Positions 23,312-36,695 of a stretch of DNA of 64,000 nt are shown here, piece by piece. Each line of letters opens with the position of its first letter. Within the stretch, counting starts at the first letter, position 1. This stretch comes from Ustilaginoidea virens (Eukaryota > Ascomycota > Sordariomycetes > Hypocreales > Clavicipitaceae), in assembly GCF_000687475.1 (NCBI RefSeq), contig NC_057318.1, forward strand, positions 2,604,001 to 2,668,000, in the 5' to 3' direction. Made by a program: the position numbers and the translations under genes. The notes beneath the pieces are model-generated. The model searched no databases. It was not told the DNA's origin and worked only from the letters and a program-made list of their open reading frames with translations.

Positions 23312-26300
23312 ATAGTACGATCACGATTATCAATATTATAACCGGCACTGCCCGAAAGGCTATAGCGATTTGCCCCCTTACTCGATGATAATTAGGCTAC
23401 TGCGATAGAGCCAGTTACCCCTGATGCTACCACTATGGTATTATATAACCGCCTGGCCTTTTTAATCTATACCTATAAGAAGGATTATATTATTGACGAC
23501 GACCTATGGGAACTATTCTATAAAGACTATAGTGAATGGGATGAATAACTATTTAACCGCGTTAATCCTCTATTCCTACGCGAATTCTGTATATACCTAC
23601 GGGATCACGGCGTGTATATCAGAGCATCAGGCTCTATTATAATACCTACCTTAATGGAATGCCTTTAATAATAATAGAACCCTGAATGGCCTTAAGAAGA
23701 GATCGACCGTTAGTTAGGCCGTAAGATATTCCGGTCACGCCTTAACCCTTATAGGGAAGCATTAGTACCTATCGGTAATTTCGATAAGGAAGTTATAGGC
23801 TTACGGAATTTATTACGAGTACCTACAACAGTTATGAGAATATTATCACGAAGGCCCTTATAAGCCTTAATAATAAGGGACTTTATAATACTAATGGCAT
23901 GATTATAATCGTAATAACCTATTATCCCCCCCTCTATATCGAAAAAGCCTTTTGCCCCTACCCCTACCGAAGAAGAAAGGGGCCGGTCCTAGCAATTAAA
24001 AGGGAAGACGCCTATTTATAATAGGCCGCTATTCGAAATAGGGGAAAGCTTCTATCATTAATAATAATATGCAATGGCCGACGAAGATTATAGCCCGACC
24101 GATCAAATATTATACCCTAGGGGTTATACCCCTAGCCGGGCTAGCCGAGGCGGCTATCTTAATGCCCCTCAAGGTTATAGTATGCCTAATAGAGGTCGGG
24201 TCATAGGCCCCGATGATATGCTTCCTTCAATAGAGGACCCCAATAATAATACCCTCCAAGCTAATACCGCCAATGCCGCCTATAATACCAGATATCGGGC
24301 ACAAACGCCTCACCCGATAATGCCAAAAATAGGCACGGCACCTGGCCTTTCCTGTTAATATCGGCCTACCTAGGCCGATGAACGGACCATCTTAACGGGA
24401 GGACCGGTAAACCTAGACCGACCTGGGTTATAGGATAACCCAGCCAGAGATCCCGCCAGCCTACCGTAAGGCAACCGATAAGCCGTTCCGGAATACCCTC
24501 CGGAATACCCCCAAGATTATACCCAAAAAGCCTACATAGAGGCCGGGTTTGACCAAGAAGATTATTCCTAAAATAGGTTTAATAATATATCGAAGAAGAT
24601 ATCTGACCTCTTATGCAGCTATCGTATAGAGGATAAATATAACGGCAAAATGGATGACTTTATTGTACCAAAAGTTATATCCTTTAAGAGCAAGTGCCGC
24701 CTATTAAGATTACCCGATAATGCATTCGCTAGAGCATTTCAAATCATGCTAATCGGCGATGCTGAGACTTACTACTTTAATAATATTAAACGCATTCGTG
24801 ATACCCTTACTTTTAACGATATAGTCCGTAAAGTTAAGAGCCATTTCGAAAATAAGAGTATGGAGCAATTCTATTTGCACTATTAGAACAGAATAATGCT
24901 CTAATTAACTATCGCGAAATATCCCAATAAGTCAAAGCTAGAATGCCTCAATATCCTATTGGAAGAACTTTAATGCTTACATTATAGTCTTTTTCCCCCC
25001 TTTATAGCTGATATAGAGCTTCATCGGCAAGTGCTTAATGCTATAAGGGATACCCCTAAGTGTAGCCAGGCCTTGTACCGTTATGCCCCTACATTCGAAG
25101 GCCTTGCCGCTAACCTACGGCGATCCCTTTCTATCTACGAGTCGATTTATATAAATCAATAGTATTATTTTCTTCAATAACAATATCACGATACTAACGA
25201 TGTTGATAATAATATAGCACTATTTATAGACTGTAGATATAGTTAATCCCATAATCGGTATTAACGCCCCTAACGATACGGACCCCCTTAACGCCGTTTT
25301 AGCCTATATTAATAGTATTAATAATAGAATTGTGCCCTTTTTAATAGGCCCTATTAAAGAAGATGCTTCGTTTGCAATAAAATAGGATATTGGTTATCTA
25401 ACTATTCTGCTAAAGAGCAATAAGAATTAAAGGAGCGATAGATGAAGAACCGATCCTACCGTACTGCCCTTAATAATAAGAAATTCCGTATTTTCTTATA
25501 GGAATACGAAGAGCCCGACCCCTAAGGCCTTAAAGAAGAAGAAGAGGTTAACCTTAACGATATTATTAGTAATATCGAGGTAATAATAGCAGGGGATGTA
25601 TAATAGAATGTAGAGAAGGCTGCCGTACCGCAAATTACAGCCACTCAGTATTTCCTAGCCCCTGGTAATAACCCATCACTAATGTCATCTATCGAGATAT
25701 TATAAGCCCTATAAGATAAATCGTGTTAATACGCCTTTTTATAGATTAACCCCTTCCGAATGCCCTTACTACCATCGGACCGTAATTCTGCCTTTCTAGA
25801 AGAAGAACGCTATAGTGATTATACCTTCTATAGAATCCTACCGGATACTGGCGCTTCAGGCCTATTAATAGCAGGCCTAGGTCAAGTAAAGGCCCTAATG
25901 CGATTGATAAAGACCCTGACTATCGAGATGACTGATAAAAAGCATATAGTGAACTTTGGCGCAGGCTCTGCTATATCTTCTAGTATACTGAATGTCCCGA
26001 TGATATTCGGCAATATCCCCTTTTACGTCTTTAATAGCGGTACCCCCTTCCTTTATTCTATTATAGATATAGATAGGATAGGTATGAAGCTTGATAATAT
26101 TAATAACCTATTAATCTAAGGGGATACTAAGGTTCTAATTATCAGGAAATAGGGATATCTATAGTAGACTCTTAATGCTATAGATACTGCAGCCTTCCAT
26201 CTATCGTTATAGGAAATCCGTTAGCTATATCGTCGATTCGGGCACCCTTCTATTAACAGGCTTACTAAATTGCTTTAGCGGGCTAGTTATAATGATATTA

Positions 26301-27812
26301 ATCGCAATATTATCGAAAGCATCACCTATATATACTATTAATACCAAATGAACGTAAAGGCACCTAGCCGATTTAAATTCACGCTTAAAGATAATGATAT
26401 TAGCTAGTTTAACTACGAAATTATCGTCGATATCCTTTATATTGATAATTGATTGGTATTACACATTATAGATGCCGCAATAGGCTTCTAGGCAGCTAGG
26501 TTCCTTGATCTATAAAGATAGAAGGCCCGAGATGTTTGGAATGCCCTTAAGGAATGCTAGATTGATACTTACCTTAGCCTACTAGATTAGATAGTTTACG
26601 ATGCCGGACCTAACTTTGCCTCTGCCGAATTTCGCCATAATGCCCGGCTTCTATCTATTAATGTGGATGAAATTCCTATAGAAGCCTATAATAGCATTAG
26701 CAAGGTCGAAAGATATCACGCCCTATTACGCCGAGCCTATACTATTATTGATAACGAAGTAGGCGACCTAATAACAAAGGAATAGAAATTACAGCTTGCT
26801 GTAAAAGCTATTAACGATTCCGCTAGACCTAACGGTCTAGTGCCTACCTTATTGGTCTTTAGGGCATATCCTCGACTCACAGATAATTCACCCCTTAGCT
26901 TATCAGTATTATAATACGCCTTAACGTTACGAAAGGCCACTAATAAAGCTAGGAAATGTCTCGCTAGGCGACAAGTTTATAATGCCCTCGCCCAATAGAA
27001 CGGCCCGGATACGCGGCCTATCCACCGACTACCCCTACAGTTAGATGTATAGGTATAGAGGGAAAAAGGTGGATAGCACGGGCTGTACCGGCTAATCAGC
27101 CTCAATAGTAAGACCTGCATCGTATAGATGCCATATAGCCCGGTTAAGTTCCGGTCTATGGTCGTCAAGCCATATAACCACGACCCCGACCGTAATATTA
27201 ATCCCGGTATAGACGATCCTGAAGATATCGTCTATGCCGAAGGCCCGGCCCGCCCCGGCAGGCTAGAAGTCAGGATACCGGCTGCAGCCGCACCTCCAGC
27301 CGCGATAATACCTACAGCCGAGATATCATCGCCGACCCTTAATAGACTACCTACAATCGCGATATATCTATCGCCAGCCACTGGCCTTGATCAAGTCGGG
27401 CCAGTATCACTATCACTACCGCTAGCACATATAATATCCGATATTATGATCAATAAGGACCAAGAAGAGGCTTTCGTCAATACTATCGCTTCTAATACCG
27501 TTATTAATGCCTCTTTCCTGACCGCAAAAGAGCAAGCCGACCTATAGTTTGCTAGTCAATTATACTAGGAAGGGAAGATAATAACCCTAGGAGCCCCCTT
27601 TAAATAGTCTAACCGTATAGAGATAGAAGCGTTACAGGCCCGCGATATATTCCGATTTATTACCTTTAATATCGGTAAATATAGAGCCCAACGTCTCTTT
27701 AACTCACGTATAGTACGAGAGATTAAGGGTAAAAGCATAGATACGTCATATAAGAAGTCACAACTCGTTATATAAGGTTATAGTAATAATAAAAAGCAAT
27801 TGATATTGACTT
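23312..27812 (+). pseudogene. gag-pol: COP2-A gag-pol, part 1 (gag, protease, integrase, start of RT)
   Basis: One frame continues to 36395 after COP2-B. The start is ATA at 23312, aligned with the intact ATG of COP2-B. Gag includes a capsid-like region (24600-24900) and a zinc knuckle beginning CFVCNK at 25364, where the usual Gly-Cys and His are changed. The protease keeps DTGAS (25844). The pre-integrase motif reads RRFGH (about 26230). Integrase shows the expected DxxxIDN, DAGPNF and KVERYH triad region (26430-26720). A Pro/Ala-rich linker (27245-27320) leads into RT, which is cut after LVIQGY/LILT by COP2-B. Stops are TAG/TAA. The full frame would be 1961 codons. Confidence 0.88.
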
Positions 27813-28153
27813 TGTTGATATAAACTCGGGGTACCCAGTTGTACGTAGGGTTGCGCGCGTGGTATCATGTACCGTGAGGTCACCAAGTAAAGGATTTATT
27901 GACTTTACTAATGACTTAATATCTAAAAGGAAAGAAAGGAAGCAAAAGAGGGTAATTACACGATGTGGCCTTTTTGTGCGTGTGCCGTTGTCACGTGCAT
28001 CGGCGCAGTCGGGCCGGGCTGCCCGCGTGCCCTACCGGGCTTAGGGGTAAAGGGGCAAAAGGGGCCAAAGTGGCCACATCATGCGCATCGGGTGTGCGCG
28101 GCACATCCGTCGCAATATGCCCAATTGGGCACCTTGCGACAGCGATTCCGACA
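27813..28153 (-). repeat. 3' LTR of COP2-B
   Basis: The + strand reads TGTTGATATAAACTC...CGATTCCGACA. It is the reverse complement of the COP2-A LTR type, with a single copy of the GCCCAATTGGGC palindrome (A has an extra half). Short open stretches inside it are accidental. Confidence 0.93.
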
Positions 28154-28453
28154 CTGGCAGCTTCTCTTTTTATAGAAGCAAACATCGGAATCGCCAGGAT
28201 ATAAGGCGCACACATAGAAAAGAAAGTGCGGCGCGGTCTCGGCAGGTTATGCCGCCGATAACGCTGTCGCGCCGCGCGGCCGGCTTATACAGGATCATAC
28301 CGTACAGCCGGTATATTGAATATCGCAGCCGAAACAAAGGGGTAAAAAGGGGCAGCAGTAAACGCAGTAAAAGCAACAAATGCGCACAACATTGAACATA
28401 GGAAAATCCACACACTTGCCACATATAACATCACCAATACCTTCCAAATGCAG
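28154..28453 (-). other. COP2-B 3' untranslated region
   Basis: 300 bases between the gag-pol stop and the 3' LTR. It aligns with 36396-36695 of COP2-A. On the minus strand its end is AAAAAGAGAAGCTGCCAG, the only purine-rich stretch next to the LTR and so the probable polypurine tract. Just before lies GGCGATTCCGATG, an echo of the LTR start in reverse. Confidence 0.65.
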
Positions 28454-31400
28454 TCAGACATTGACCGGCCTCTTTACCCACCCTTCCACACGTATAACAG
28501 CCCTATTTTAGTCGACGAAGGTCTCAAGGGCTTTATTTAGCATTCCCTTAGTCATTGCATCGGCGAGGTTATTATTCCTATTAATCTAGCGAATTTTATA
28601 GATTTCCCGGCGCTCGTATGACTATCGCAAGGCCATAATATCTATCATGAGCCTCTTTTCTTTCGTGGTGCCTAGCTTGATAAGGCATTCATACAACGAA
28701 AAAGAATCTATGCATACCACCGTAGGAATCCTTGGTAGTCCCAACCTGCTGGTAATCATGTTGAGGGTCGTGCCTATCGCATATGCGATATCGACCCCTT
28801 GTACCATACTATACAGCTCCGAAGCGAGTGCGCTGCGTGTCATACGCTTACTCTTTATAGAGCTATAAGTAATGATATTACCTATCAGGTTGAAGGCATT
28901 ATCCGCTGTATCTACCTCGTTCCCTAGCACAATCACGTAACCAATCTGGGAGCTTAAATCTTTATTATTGGCAAAGGATCTGTCAACAAATACAAAGAGT
29001 TTAGCTATAGCAAGGGCCAGATTGATATACCGTAAGCCACGATCCTGGTTATCGCATTACCATTGAAGGCGCTTGTTCAACCTCGCGATATCGTCAGGGT
29101 CAGGTTGCTAGTATTATGCCGCGACAGATAGGTCAAAAGATGCCTTGGGCTGGCAGACCGTAGCCACGTAAGCGCCGCGAGCGCGTTATTCGATATAATT
29201 ACGCTATGCTGTGGGCGCATTCTTATCGATGGTCGCGATCTTCTTGCTTTGACCTTTCTGGCATAACGTCATTATGCCGTCGGAAGTGGCCGTCAGTATG
29301 CATCCATTGAATATCAGGGGCTCGGTTGGTGATAGCTTCGTCTTAGGCTTAGCGTTAAAGCCTGCCTTAGTAAGCTCCAATTCTTCCCATTAGAAGAAGG
29401 CATCGTCACTTAGGCCGAGGGTATCGTCAGTCTGCATACCTACGATACCGAAGCATATGGTATCGCTGGTATCACCAGTATGGTCAGGAACGTCAGTACG
29501 GTTGGTATCGCCGGATATCAGCAAACAGGGGTCATAGGTTGAAGTGGTCATGCCCAGCTTCTCGCGATAGTGCCGGAAGTACATCGCCCACCAGTAGGTG
29601 CCTGCCTCAGCTATTCCGTACAGTGGCTTCACCACTTCTATAATCGTATTATCAGGGTATTAGTAAGCTATTTGCTTGGGTAACTTAGCGATAATCGACC
29701 GATTGAGGGTAGTTGATGACTACATATAAGCCTGTGTGATATCACATATCCAGAGGAATAAGCCGTAAGAGCGTTATAGTGATAAGGCCAATGATATAAG
29801 TAGCCGCTGACTAGCCCGTTGGATTATAGGGGACTAAGTCAATATCAATTGCTTTTCATTATTACTATGGCCTTATATAACGAGTCGTGATTTCTTATAA
29901 GGCATATCCATACCTTTACCCTTAATCTCTCGTACCATACGTGAGTTAAATAGACGTTAGGCTCCATGTTTACCGATATCAAAGGTAACAAATCGGAATA
30001 TATCGCGGGCCTGTAATGCTTCTACCTCTGTACGGTTAGACTGTTCGAAAGGGGCTCCTAGGGTTATTATCTTCCCTTCCTGGCGTAATTAACTAGCAAG
30101 CTGTAGGTCGGCTTACTCTTTTGCGGTCAGGAAAGAGGCATTAATAACGGTATTAGAAGCGATAGCATTAACGAAAGCCTCTTCTTAGTCTTTATTGATT
30201 ATAACATCGGATATTACACGTGCTGGCGGTGGTGATAGTGATACTGGCCTAACTTGACCAGAGCTAGTGGCTGGTGACGGATATATCACGGCTGCAGGTG
30301 TTATCGCGGCTGGAGGTGCGGCTGCAGCCGGTATTCTGACTTCCATCCGGCCGGGGCGGGCCGGTCCTTCGGCATAGACGATATCTTCGGCATTATCAGT
30401 AGCGGGATCGCTATTAAGGTCGTGGTTATAAGGTTTGACGACCGTTAACCGGAACTTGACGGGGCTATATAGCATCTATACGATACAGGTCTCACCATCG
30501 AGGCTGATTAGCCGGTACGGCCCGTGCTATCCACCCTTTTCTCTTTATACCCATACGTCGGACTGTAGGGGTAGTCGGTGGATAGGCCACATATCCGGGC
30601 CGTTCCGTTGGGTGAAGGCATCGTGAACTTGTCGCTTAGCGAGGCATTTCCTAGCTTCATTAGTAGCCTTTCGTAACGTTAAGGCGCATTATAATACTAA
30701 TAAGCTAGGGGGTGAATCGTCCGTAAGTCGAGGATATGCCCCAAAAACCAATAACGTAGGCACTAGACCGTTAGGTCCAGCGGAATCGTTGACAGCCTTT
30801 ACAGCAAGCTGTAATTTCTATTCCTTTATTATTAGGTCGCCTACTTCGTTGTCAATAATGGTATAGGCTCGGCGTAACGGGGCGTGATATCTTTCGACCT
30901 TGCCAATGCTATTGTAGGCTTCTACAGGAATTTCATCTATATTAATAGATAAAAGCCGGGCATTATGACGGAATTCAGCAGAAGCAAAGTTTAGTCCGGC
31001 ATTGTAGACTATCCAATCCGGTAGGCCAAGGTAGGTATCAATCTAGCATTCCTTAAGGGCATTCCAAATATCATAGGCCTTCTGCCTTTATAGATCAAGA
31101 AATCTAGCTGCCTAGAAGCTTATCGCGGCATCCATAACGTGCAATACCGGCCGATTATCAATATAAAGGATATCAACGATAATCTTATAGTTAAATTAGT
31201 TAGTATCGTTATCCTTAAGCGTGAATTTGAATCGGCTAGGTGCCTTTGCGTTTATCTAGTATTAATGGCACATATGGGTGATGCTTTCGATAATATTGCG
31301 ATCAATATCATTATAACCAGCCCGCTGAAGCAATTTAGTAAGCCTATTGATAGAGGGATGCCCGAATCGACGATGAAGCTGATGGATTTCCTATAATAAG

Positions 31401-34321
31401 AGGTAGAAGGCAGCAGTATCCGTGGCATTAAGAGTCCACTATAGATGTCCCTATTTCCTGATAATTAGAACCTTAATATCCCCTTTAATAAGCAAGTTAT
31501 CAATATTATCCAGCTTTACGCCCATCCTATCTATATCCGTAATAGAATAGAGAAAGGGGGTGCCGCTATTAAGAACGTGGAAGGGGATATTGCCGAATAT
31601 CATCAGGACATTCAATATACTAGAAGATATGGCAGAACCTGCTCCGAAATTAACGGTATACTGCGTATCCGTTGACTCAATCGTCAAAGATTTCATTAAT
31701 CTCATTAGGGCTCTTGCTTGACCTATGCCTGCTATGGATAGGCCGGAGGCGCCGGTATCTAGTAGGATTCCGCGGAAGGTGTGGTTACCGTAGCGTTCTT
31801 CTTCTAGAAAGGCAGAATTACGGTCCAGTAGTGGTGAGGATATTCGGAAGGGGTCAATCTATAGGAAGGCATATCGGCATAATTCATCCTGCAGGGCTTA
31901 TAACGTTTCGATAGATGAAGAAGGTGACGGTTCTATTTGCGTAAGGGCTAGGAAGTACTAAGTGGCTATAATTTGTAGTGTGATAGCATTCTCTGCATCC
32001 TATTATGCATCCCCTGCCATCATGACTTCAATATCTTCAACAATATTATTAAAATCGGCATCTTCGAGGCCTTATGCGGGCCCCTCGTATTCCTATAGGA
32101 AAATACGGAATTTCTTGTCATCAGGGGCGGTTCGGTTGGAACGGTTCTTTAGCCATCGTGCCTTTGATTCTTATTGCTCTTTATCAGTATAGTTGGATAA
32201 CCAACATCCTGATTTATTGCAAACAAAGCATCTTCTTTAACGGGGCCTAGATAGAAAGGCGCGATTTTATTATTGCCGTTAAGGGGGTCCGTATCATTAG
32301 GGGCGTTGATACCGGTTGTGAGATTAACCGTATCTACAATCTGTGAATAGCGCCATATTACCATCAATATCTTCAACATCCTGATATTATTGGGGCTGCT
32401 ATTGAAGGAAATGATGCTATTGAGTTATATAGGTAGTCTCATAGATAGAAAGGGATCGCTATAGGTCAGCGGCGAGGCCTTCGAATATAAGGGCATAACG
32501 ATACAAGGCCTGGCTACACTCAGGGGTATCCCTTACAGCATTAAGCACTTGCCGATAAAGCTCTATATCAGCTATAAAAGGGGGAAAAAGACCACAATAT
32601 AGGCGTTAAAGTTCTTCCAATAGGATATTAAGGCATTCTAGCTTTGACTTATCGGGATATTTCGCGATAGTTGATTGGAGCGTTATTCTATTCTAACGGT
32701 GCAAATAGAATTGCTCCATGCTCTCATTTTCGAAATAGCTCTTAACTTTACAGACCATATCATCAAAAGTGAGGGTATCACGAATGCGTTCAATATTATC
32801 AAAGTAAAAGGTCTCAGCATCGCCAATAAGCATAATTTAGAAGGCTCTGGCTAATACATTATCGGGTAATCCTAATAAGCAGCACTTGCTCTTAAAAGAG
32901 ATAACTTTTAGTACAATAAAGTCATCCATTTTGCCGCTATATCTATCCTCTGTGCGATAGCTGCGCAAGAGGTCAGATATCTTCTTCGATATATTATTAA
33001 ACCCGGCCTCTACATAGGCTCTTCGGGTATAATCTTCTTGGTGGTATTATTATTCCGGAGGGTATTCCGGAACGGCTTATCGGTAGCCTTGCGGTAGGCT
33101 GGCGGGAGCTCTAGCTGGGTCATCCCATAACCCAGGTCGGTCTGGGTTTACCGGTCCTCCCGTCAAGAATGTCCGTTCATCGGCCTAAGTAGGCCGATAT
33201 TGACGGGAAGGGCCAGATGCCGTGCCTATTTTTGGCATTATCGGATGAGGCGTTTGGGCCCGATATCTAGTATCACGGGCGGCATTGGCGGCGTTGGCTT
33301 AAAGGGTATCATCATCGTCGGGGCCTTCTATTAAAGGAAGCACATCATCGGGGCCTATGACTCGACCTCTATTAGGCATACTATAACCTCGAGGGGCATT
33401 GAGATAGCCGCCTCGGCTAGCCCTGCTAGGGGTATAATCCCTAGAGCGATATATTTCATCGGGTCGGTCTTATAGGCTATAATCATCGGCCGTTGCATAT
33501 TGTTGATGACGGGAGCTTTCCCCTGTTTCGAATAGCGGCCTATTGTAAATAGGCGTCTTCCCTTTTGGTTATTAGGACCGGCCCCTATCTTCTTCTTCTT
33601 CAATAGGGGCAGGCGCAGGGGCATAATGCTTCTTCGATATAGAGGGGGGGACAATAGGTTATTATGACTATGATCGTGCCATTAGTGTTGCGAATTCCCT
33701 TAGCGTTAACGGGGCTTGTAAGAGCCGTAACGCGAGCCTTAGTGAGGGGATTCGCACAACTATTGTGGGGGCTCGTGATGATAATAATAAGGGCCTTATG
33801 CGTGTATGTGAGGGCGTATTTTGGAGCCTTTGCATCTCTTGCTCGGTATTACCGATGGGTAGTAAGGTTTCCCTAGTAGGGTTAAGCCGGAATAAGAATA
33901 CACTGCGAGCAAATTGCCGGGTTACTTCCTCTTAAGGCCATTATGGATTCTATTATTATTAAAGGCATTCAAGTAGGGTTGGTATTGTTAGGGAACCCGA
34001 TACTCCAACATATACGCCGCGTTCCCGTAATATTGAGCGGAATTGCCGTAAAACCTGAGCGTTAATACGGCGGAATAAGGCTTCATTCCACTCGCTACAA
34101 TCCTCGCGGAATTATTCCCAGAGGTCATCATCCAGGTGGGTATTTTCCTCATAGGTATCTATAAGGAACGCGATACGGTTGTGTAGCTATACATTTGTAG
34201 CATTATCAGGGTCAACAGGCTCTATAGCGTTGGTCCAATTATCGTTAAAGAGTGAGGCAAATCATTATATCCTCTCAGGTAGCTCTCGTGGTTGTTATGA
34301 TATTGATGATGATGAGGCCAT
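28454..34321 (-). pseudogene. gag-pol: COP2-B gag-pol polyprotein, near-complete frame with stops
   Basis: From ATG at 34321 to TGA at 28456-28454 is 1956 codons with no net frameshift. In order on the minus strand: Gag starting MASSSSIS; a zinc knuckle CFVCNKSGCW (about 32210-32240), better kept than in A; a protease DTGAS (about 31747-31761); integrase with NAGLNF and KVERYH (31020-30880; the second Asp has become Asn); a Pro/Ala linker (30350-30290); RT with KPLYGIAEAG (29635) and QTDDTL (DD at 29428-29423); and RNase H with VFVDRSFA (Gly to Arg) and SELYS (28980-28790). PR-IN-RT-RH makes it Ty1/Copia. Premature stops are TAG/TAA at expected Q or W codons. Confidence 0.9.
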
Positions 34322-34667
34322 AGTGTTGAAGGGGGGGGATGTGTTGCAAGGAGTATAAGATTCACTCTTGCAAAGAGTGCAAGATTCGAAAGGGCTTTTA
34401 CCGTAGTAGTAAAAGAAAGAAAGAATAAGAAGAGGTCACAAATCGTTCTTCCTAGATACTAAGGGTATCTTCAAATATCGTGATATTCAGCGTAAGTTTC
34501 TTCCTCGTAATAGACGAGGGGAAGGAGAGGTCACAAATCGTTCTCCCTCTAGTTAGCACAGCTAAGATTACTCAACTGCCTCTTCGATATTAATATCTTG
34601 CTAATCTGTGATGCACCGTTCTTTGCGGGATATTATCCTGTGAGTAGTAATTATCACCACTAATCAG
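34322..34667 (-). other. COP2-B leader
   Basis: Untranslated leader between the 5' LTR and gag. It contains the CTTGCAAAGAGTGCAAGATTCG repeat type and a G-run on the + strand (34333-34340), mirroring COP2-A. The LTR-adjacent CTGATTAGTGGTGATA (minus strand) matches the presumed primer site of COP2-A. It is shorter than the leader of A because some repeats are missing. Confidence 0.75.
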
Positions 34668-35008
34668 TATTGATATAAACTCGGGGTACCCAGTTGTACG
34701 TAGGGTTGCGCGCGTGGTATCATGTACCGTAAGGTCACCAAGTAAAGGATTTATTGACTTTACTAATGACTTAATATCTAAAAGGAAAGAAAGGAAGCAA
34801 AAGAGGGTAATTACACGATGTGGCCTTTTTGTGCGTGTGCCGTTGTCACGTGCATCGGCGCAGTCGGGCCGGGCTGCCCGCGTGCCCTACCGGGCTTAGG
34901 GGTAAAGGGGCAAAAGGGGCTAAAGTGGCCACATCGTGCGCATCGGGTGTGCGCGGCACATCCGTCGCAATGTGCCCAATTGGGCACCTTGCGACAGCGA
35001 TTCCGACA
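34668..35008 (-). repeat. 5' LTR of COP2-B
   Basis: 341 bp, matching 27813-28153 except for about five C/T or G/A differences; for example the + strand edge reads TATTG here and TGTTG in the other. It lies directly next to the target duplication GACTT. Confidence 0.93.
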
Positions 35009-35013
35009 GACTT

Positions 35014-36395
35014 AGTCCCCTATAATCCAACGGGCTAATCAACAGTTACTTATATCATTAGCCCCATCACTATAACGCTCTCACGGCTTATTCCTCTAGA
35101 TACGTGATATCATATAGGCTTACGTATAGTTATCTACCACCCTTAATAGATCGATTATCGCTAAGCTACCTAAGCAGATAGCGCATTAATACCCCGATAA
35201 TACGATCATGGAAGTAGTAAAGCCACTATACGGAATAGCTGAGGCAGGCACCCACTAATGGGCGACATACTTCCGGCACTATCGCGAGAAGTTGGGCATG
35301 ACTATATCCACCTATGACCCCTATTTGCTAATATCCGCCGGTAATAATGATACTGATTATACTGACGCTCCTGACTGTAATACTACTATATGCTTCGGTA
35401 TCGTGGGTATACAGACTGACGATACCCTCGGCTTAAGTAACAATGCCTTCTTCCAACGGGAAGAATTAGAGCTTACTAAAGCAGGCTTTAACGCCAAGCC
35501 CAAGACGAGGCTATTACCAACCGTACCCCTAATATTCAACGGATATATACTAACGGTTACTACCGACGGCATAATAACGTTATGCCAGAAAGGTCAAAGC
35601 ATAAAGATCACGACTATCGATAAGAATGCGCCCACAGCCCAGCATAATTATATCGAGCAACACGCTCGCAATGCTTATATAGCTACAGTCTGCCAGCCCG
35701 AGGCATCTTTTGACCTATCTATTGCAGCATAATACCAGCAACCTGACCCTAACGATATCGCGAGGTTGAACAAGCGCCTTTAATAGCAGCGTAATAACCA
35801 GGATCGTAGCTTACGGTATATCAATCTAGCCTTTACTACAACCAAGCTCTTTATATTTATTGACGGATCCTTTGCTAACAATAAAGATTTAAGCTCCCAG
35901 ATTGGATATATTATTATGCTAGGGAATAAAGAGGATAACCCTATAGATAACGCCTTCCTACTGACCGGTAATATCGTCATTTACAGCTCTACAAAGAGTA
36001 AGCATATAACGCGCAGCGCACTCGCTTCGGAGCTATATAGTATAGTACAAAGGGTCGATATTGCATACGCGATAGGCACGACCCTTAATATAATTACCAG
36101 CAGGCTAGGATTGCTGAAGATCCCTACCGTTATATGTACAGACTCGTTTTTACTATACGAATGCCTTATCAAGCTAGGCACTACGAAGGAGAAAAGGCTC
36201 ATAATAGATATCATGGCCTTACGACAGTTATACGAGCGCCGGGAGATATATAAGATCCGCTAGATCAACGGGAACGATAATCTCGCCGACGCAATAACTA
36301 AGGGAACGCCTAATAAAGCCCTTAAGACCTTCGTTAACCACAACAAGGCTGTAATACGTATAGAAGGGTGGGTAAAGAGGCCGGTCAATATCTGA
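35014..36395 (+). pseudogene. gag-pol: COP2-A gag-pol, part 2 (RT and RNase H)
   Basis: This resumes the COP2-A frame after COP2-B. The 7201-bp insertion (element plus duplication) shifts the frame by one, exactly the change seen between 27547 and 35292. RT motifs KPLYGIAEAG (about 35218) and QTDDTLGL (DD at 35418-35423) are intact. RNase H follows with IFIDGSFA (about 35850), SELYS (36030) and TDSF (36140). Stop TGA at 36393. Between 35292 and 35732 the frame is open for 146 codons, so this half took little RIP. Confidence 0.9.
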
Positions 36396-36695
36396 CTACG
36401 TTTAGGAGATATTAGTGATATCATGGGTGGCAAGTGTGTAGATTTTCCTATGTTCAATATTGTATGCATTTATTGCTTTTACTGCATTTACTGCTGCCCC
36501 TTTTTCCCCCTTTATTTCGGCTGCAATATTCAACATACCGGCTGTACGGTATGATCCTATACAAGCCGGCCGCGCGGCGCGACAGCGTTATCGGCGGCAT
36601 AACCTGCCGAAACCGCGCCGCACTTTCTTTTCTATGTGTGCGCCTTACATCCTAGCGATTCCGATGTTTGCTTCTATAAAAAGAGAAGCTGCCAG
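36396..36695 (+). other. COP2-A 3' untranslated region
   Basis: Non-coding, aligned with 28154-28453 of COP2-B. It contains pyrimidine-rich TTTATTGCTTTTACTGC repeats and ends AAAAAGAGAAGCTGCCAG next to the LTR, the likely polypurine tract. Confidence 0.65.

Larger units (their letters stand above)
27813..35008 (-). mobile_element. COP2-B: reverse-oriented Ty1/Copia element inside COP2-A
   Basis: Target duplication GACTT at 27808-27812 and 35009-35013. The LTRs are 341 bp each and differ at about five transitions. Length is 7196 bp. Same family as COP2-A, opposite strand. This is the innermost and least damaged element in the left nest: its start codon, protease motif and RT Asp pair are intact, though scattered TAG/TAA codons remain. 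Confidence 0.95.

Noticed and set aside
27859..28424. Several overlapping open frames of 61-104 codons
   Set aside because: They lie in the COP2-B LTR and 3' UTR and recur at the other COP2 LTRs (22403-22627, 34714-35038, 36434-36877). High GC content makes them open by chance.
32149..32379. 76-codon minus-strand frame suggesting a programmed frameshift between gag and protease
   Set aside because: The main phase in the same DNA contains the zinc knuckle CFVCNKSGCW, so no shift is needed. The alternative frame is a shadow kept open in both copies.
33355..33654. 99-codon minus-strand frame in COP2-B gag
   Set aside because: It is out of phase. The gag phase here (with DYTPSRASRGGYLNAP) aligns with COP2-A at 24130-24190.
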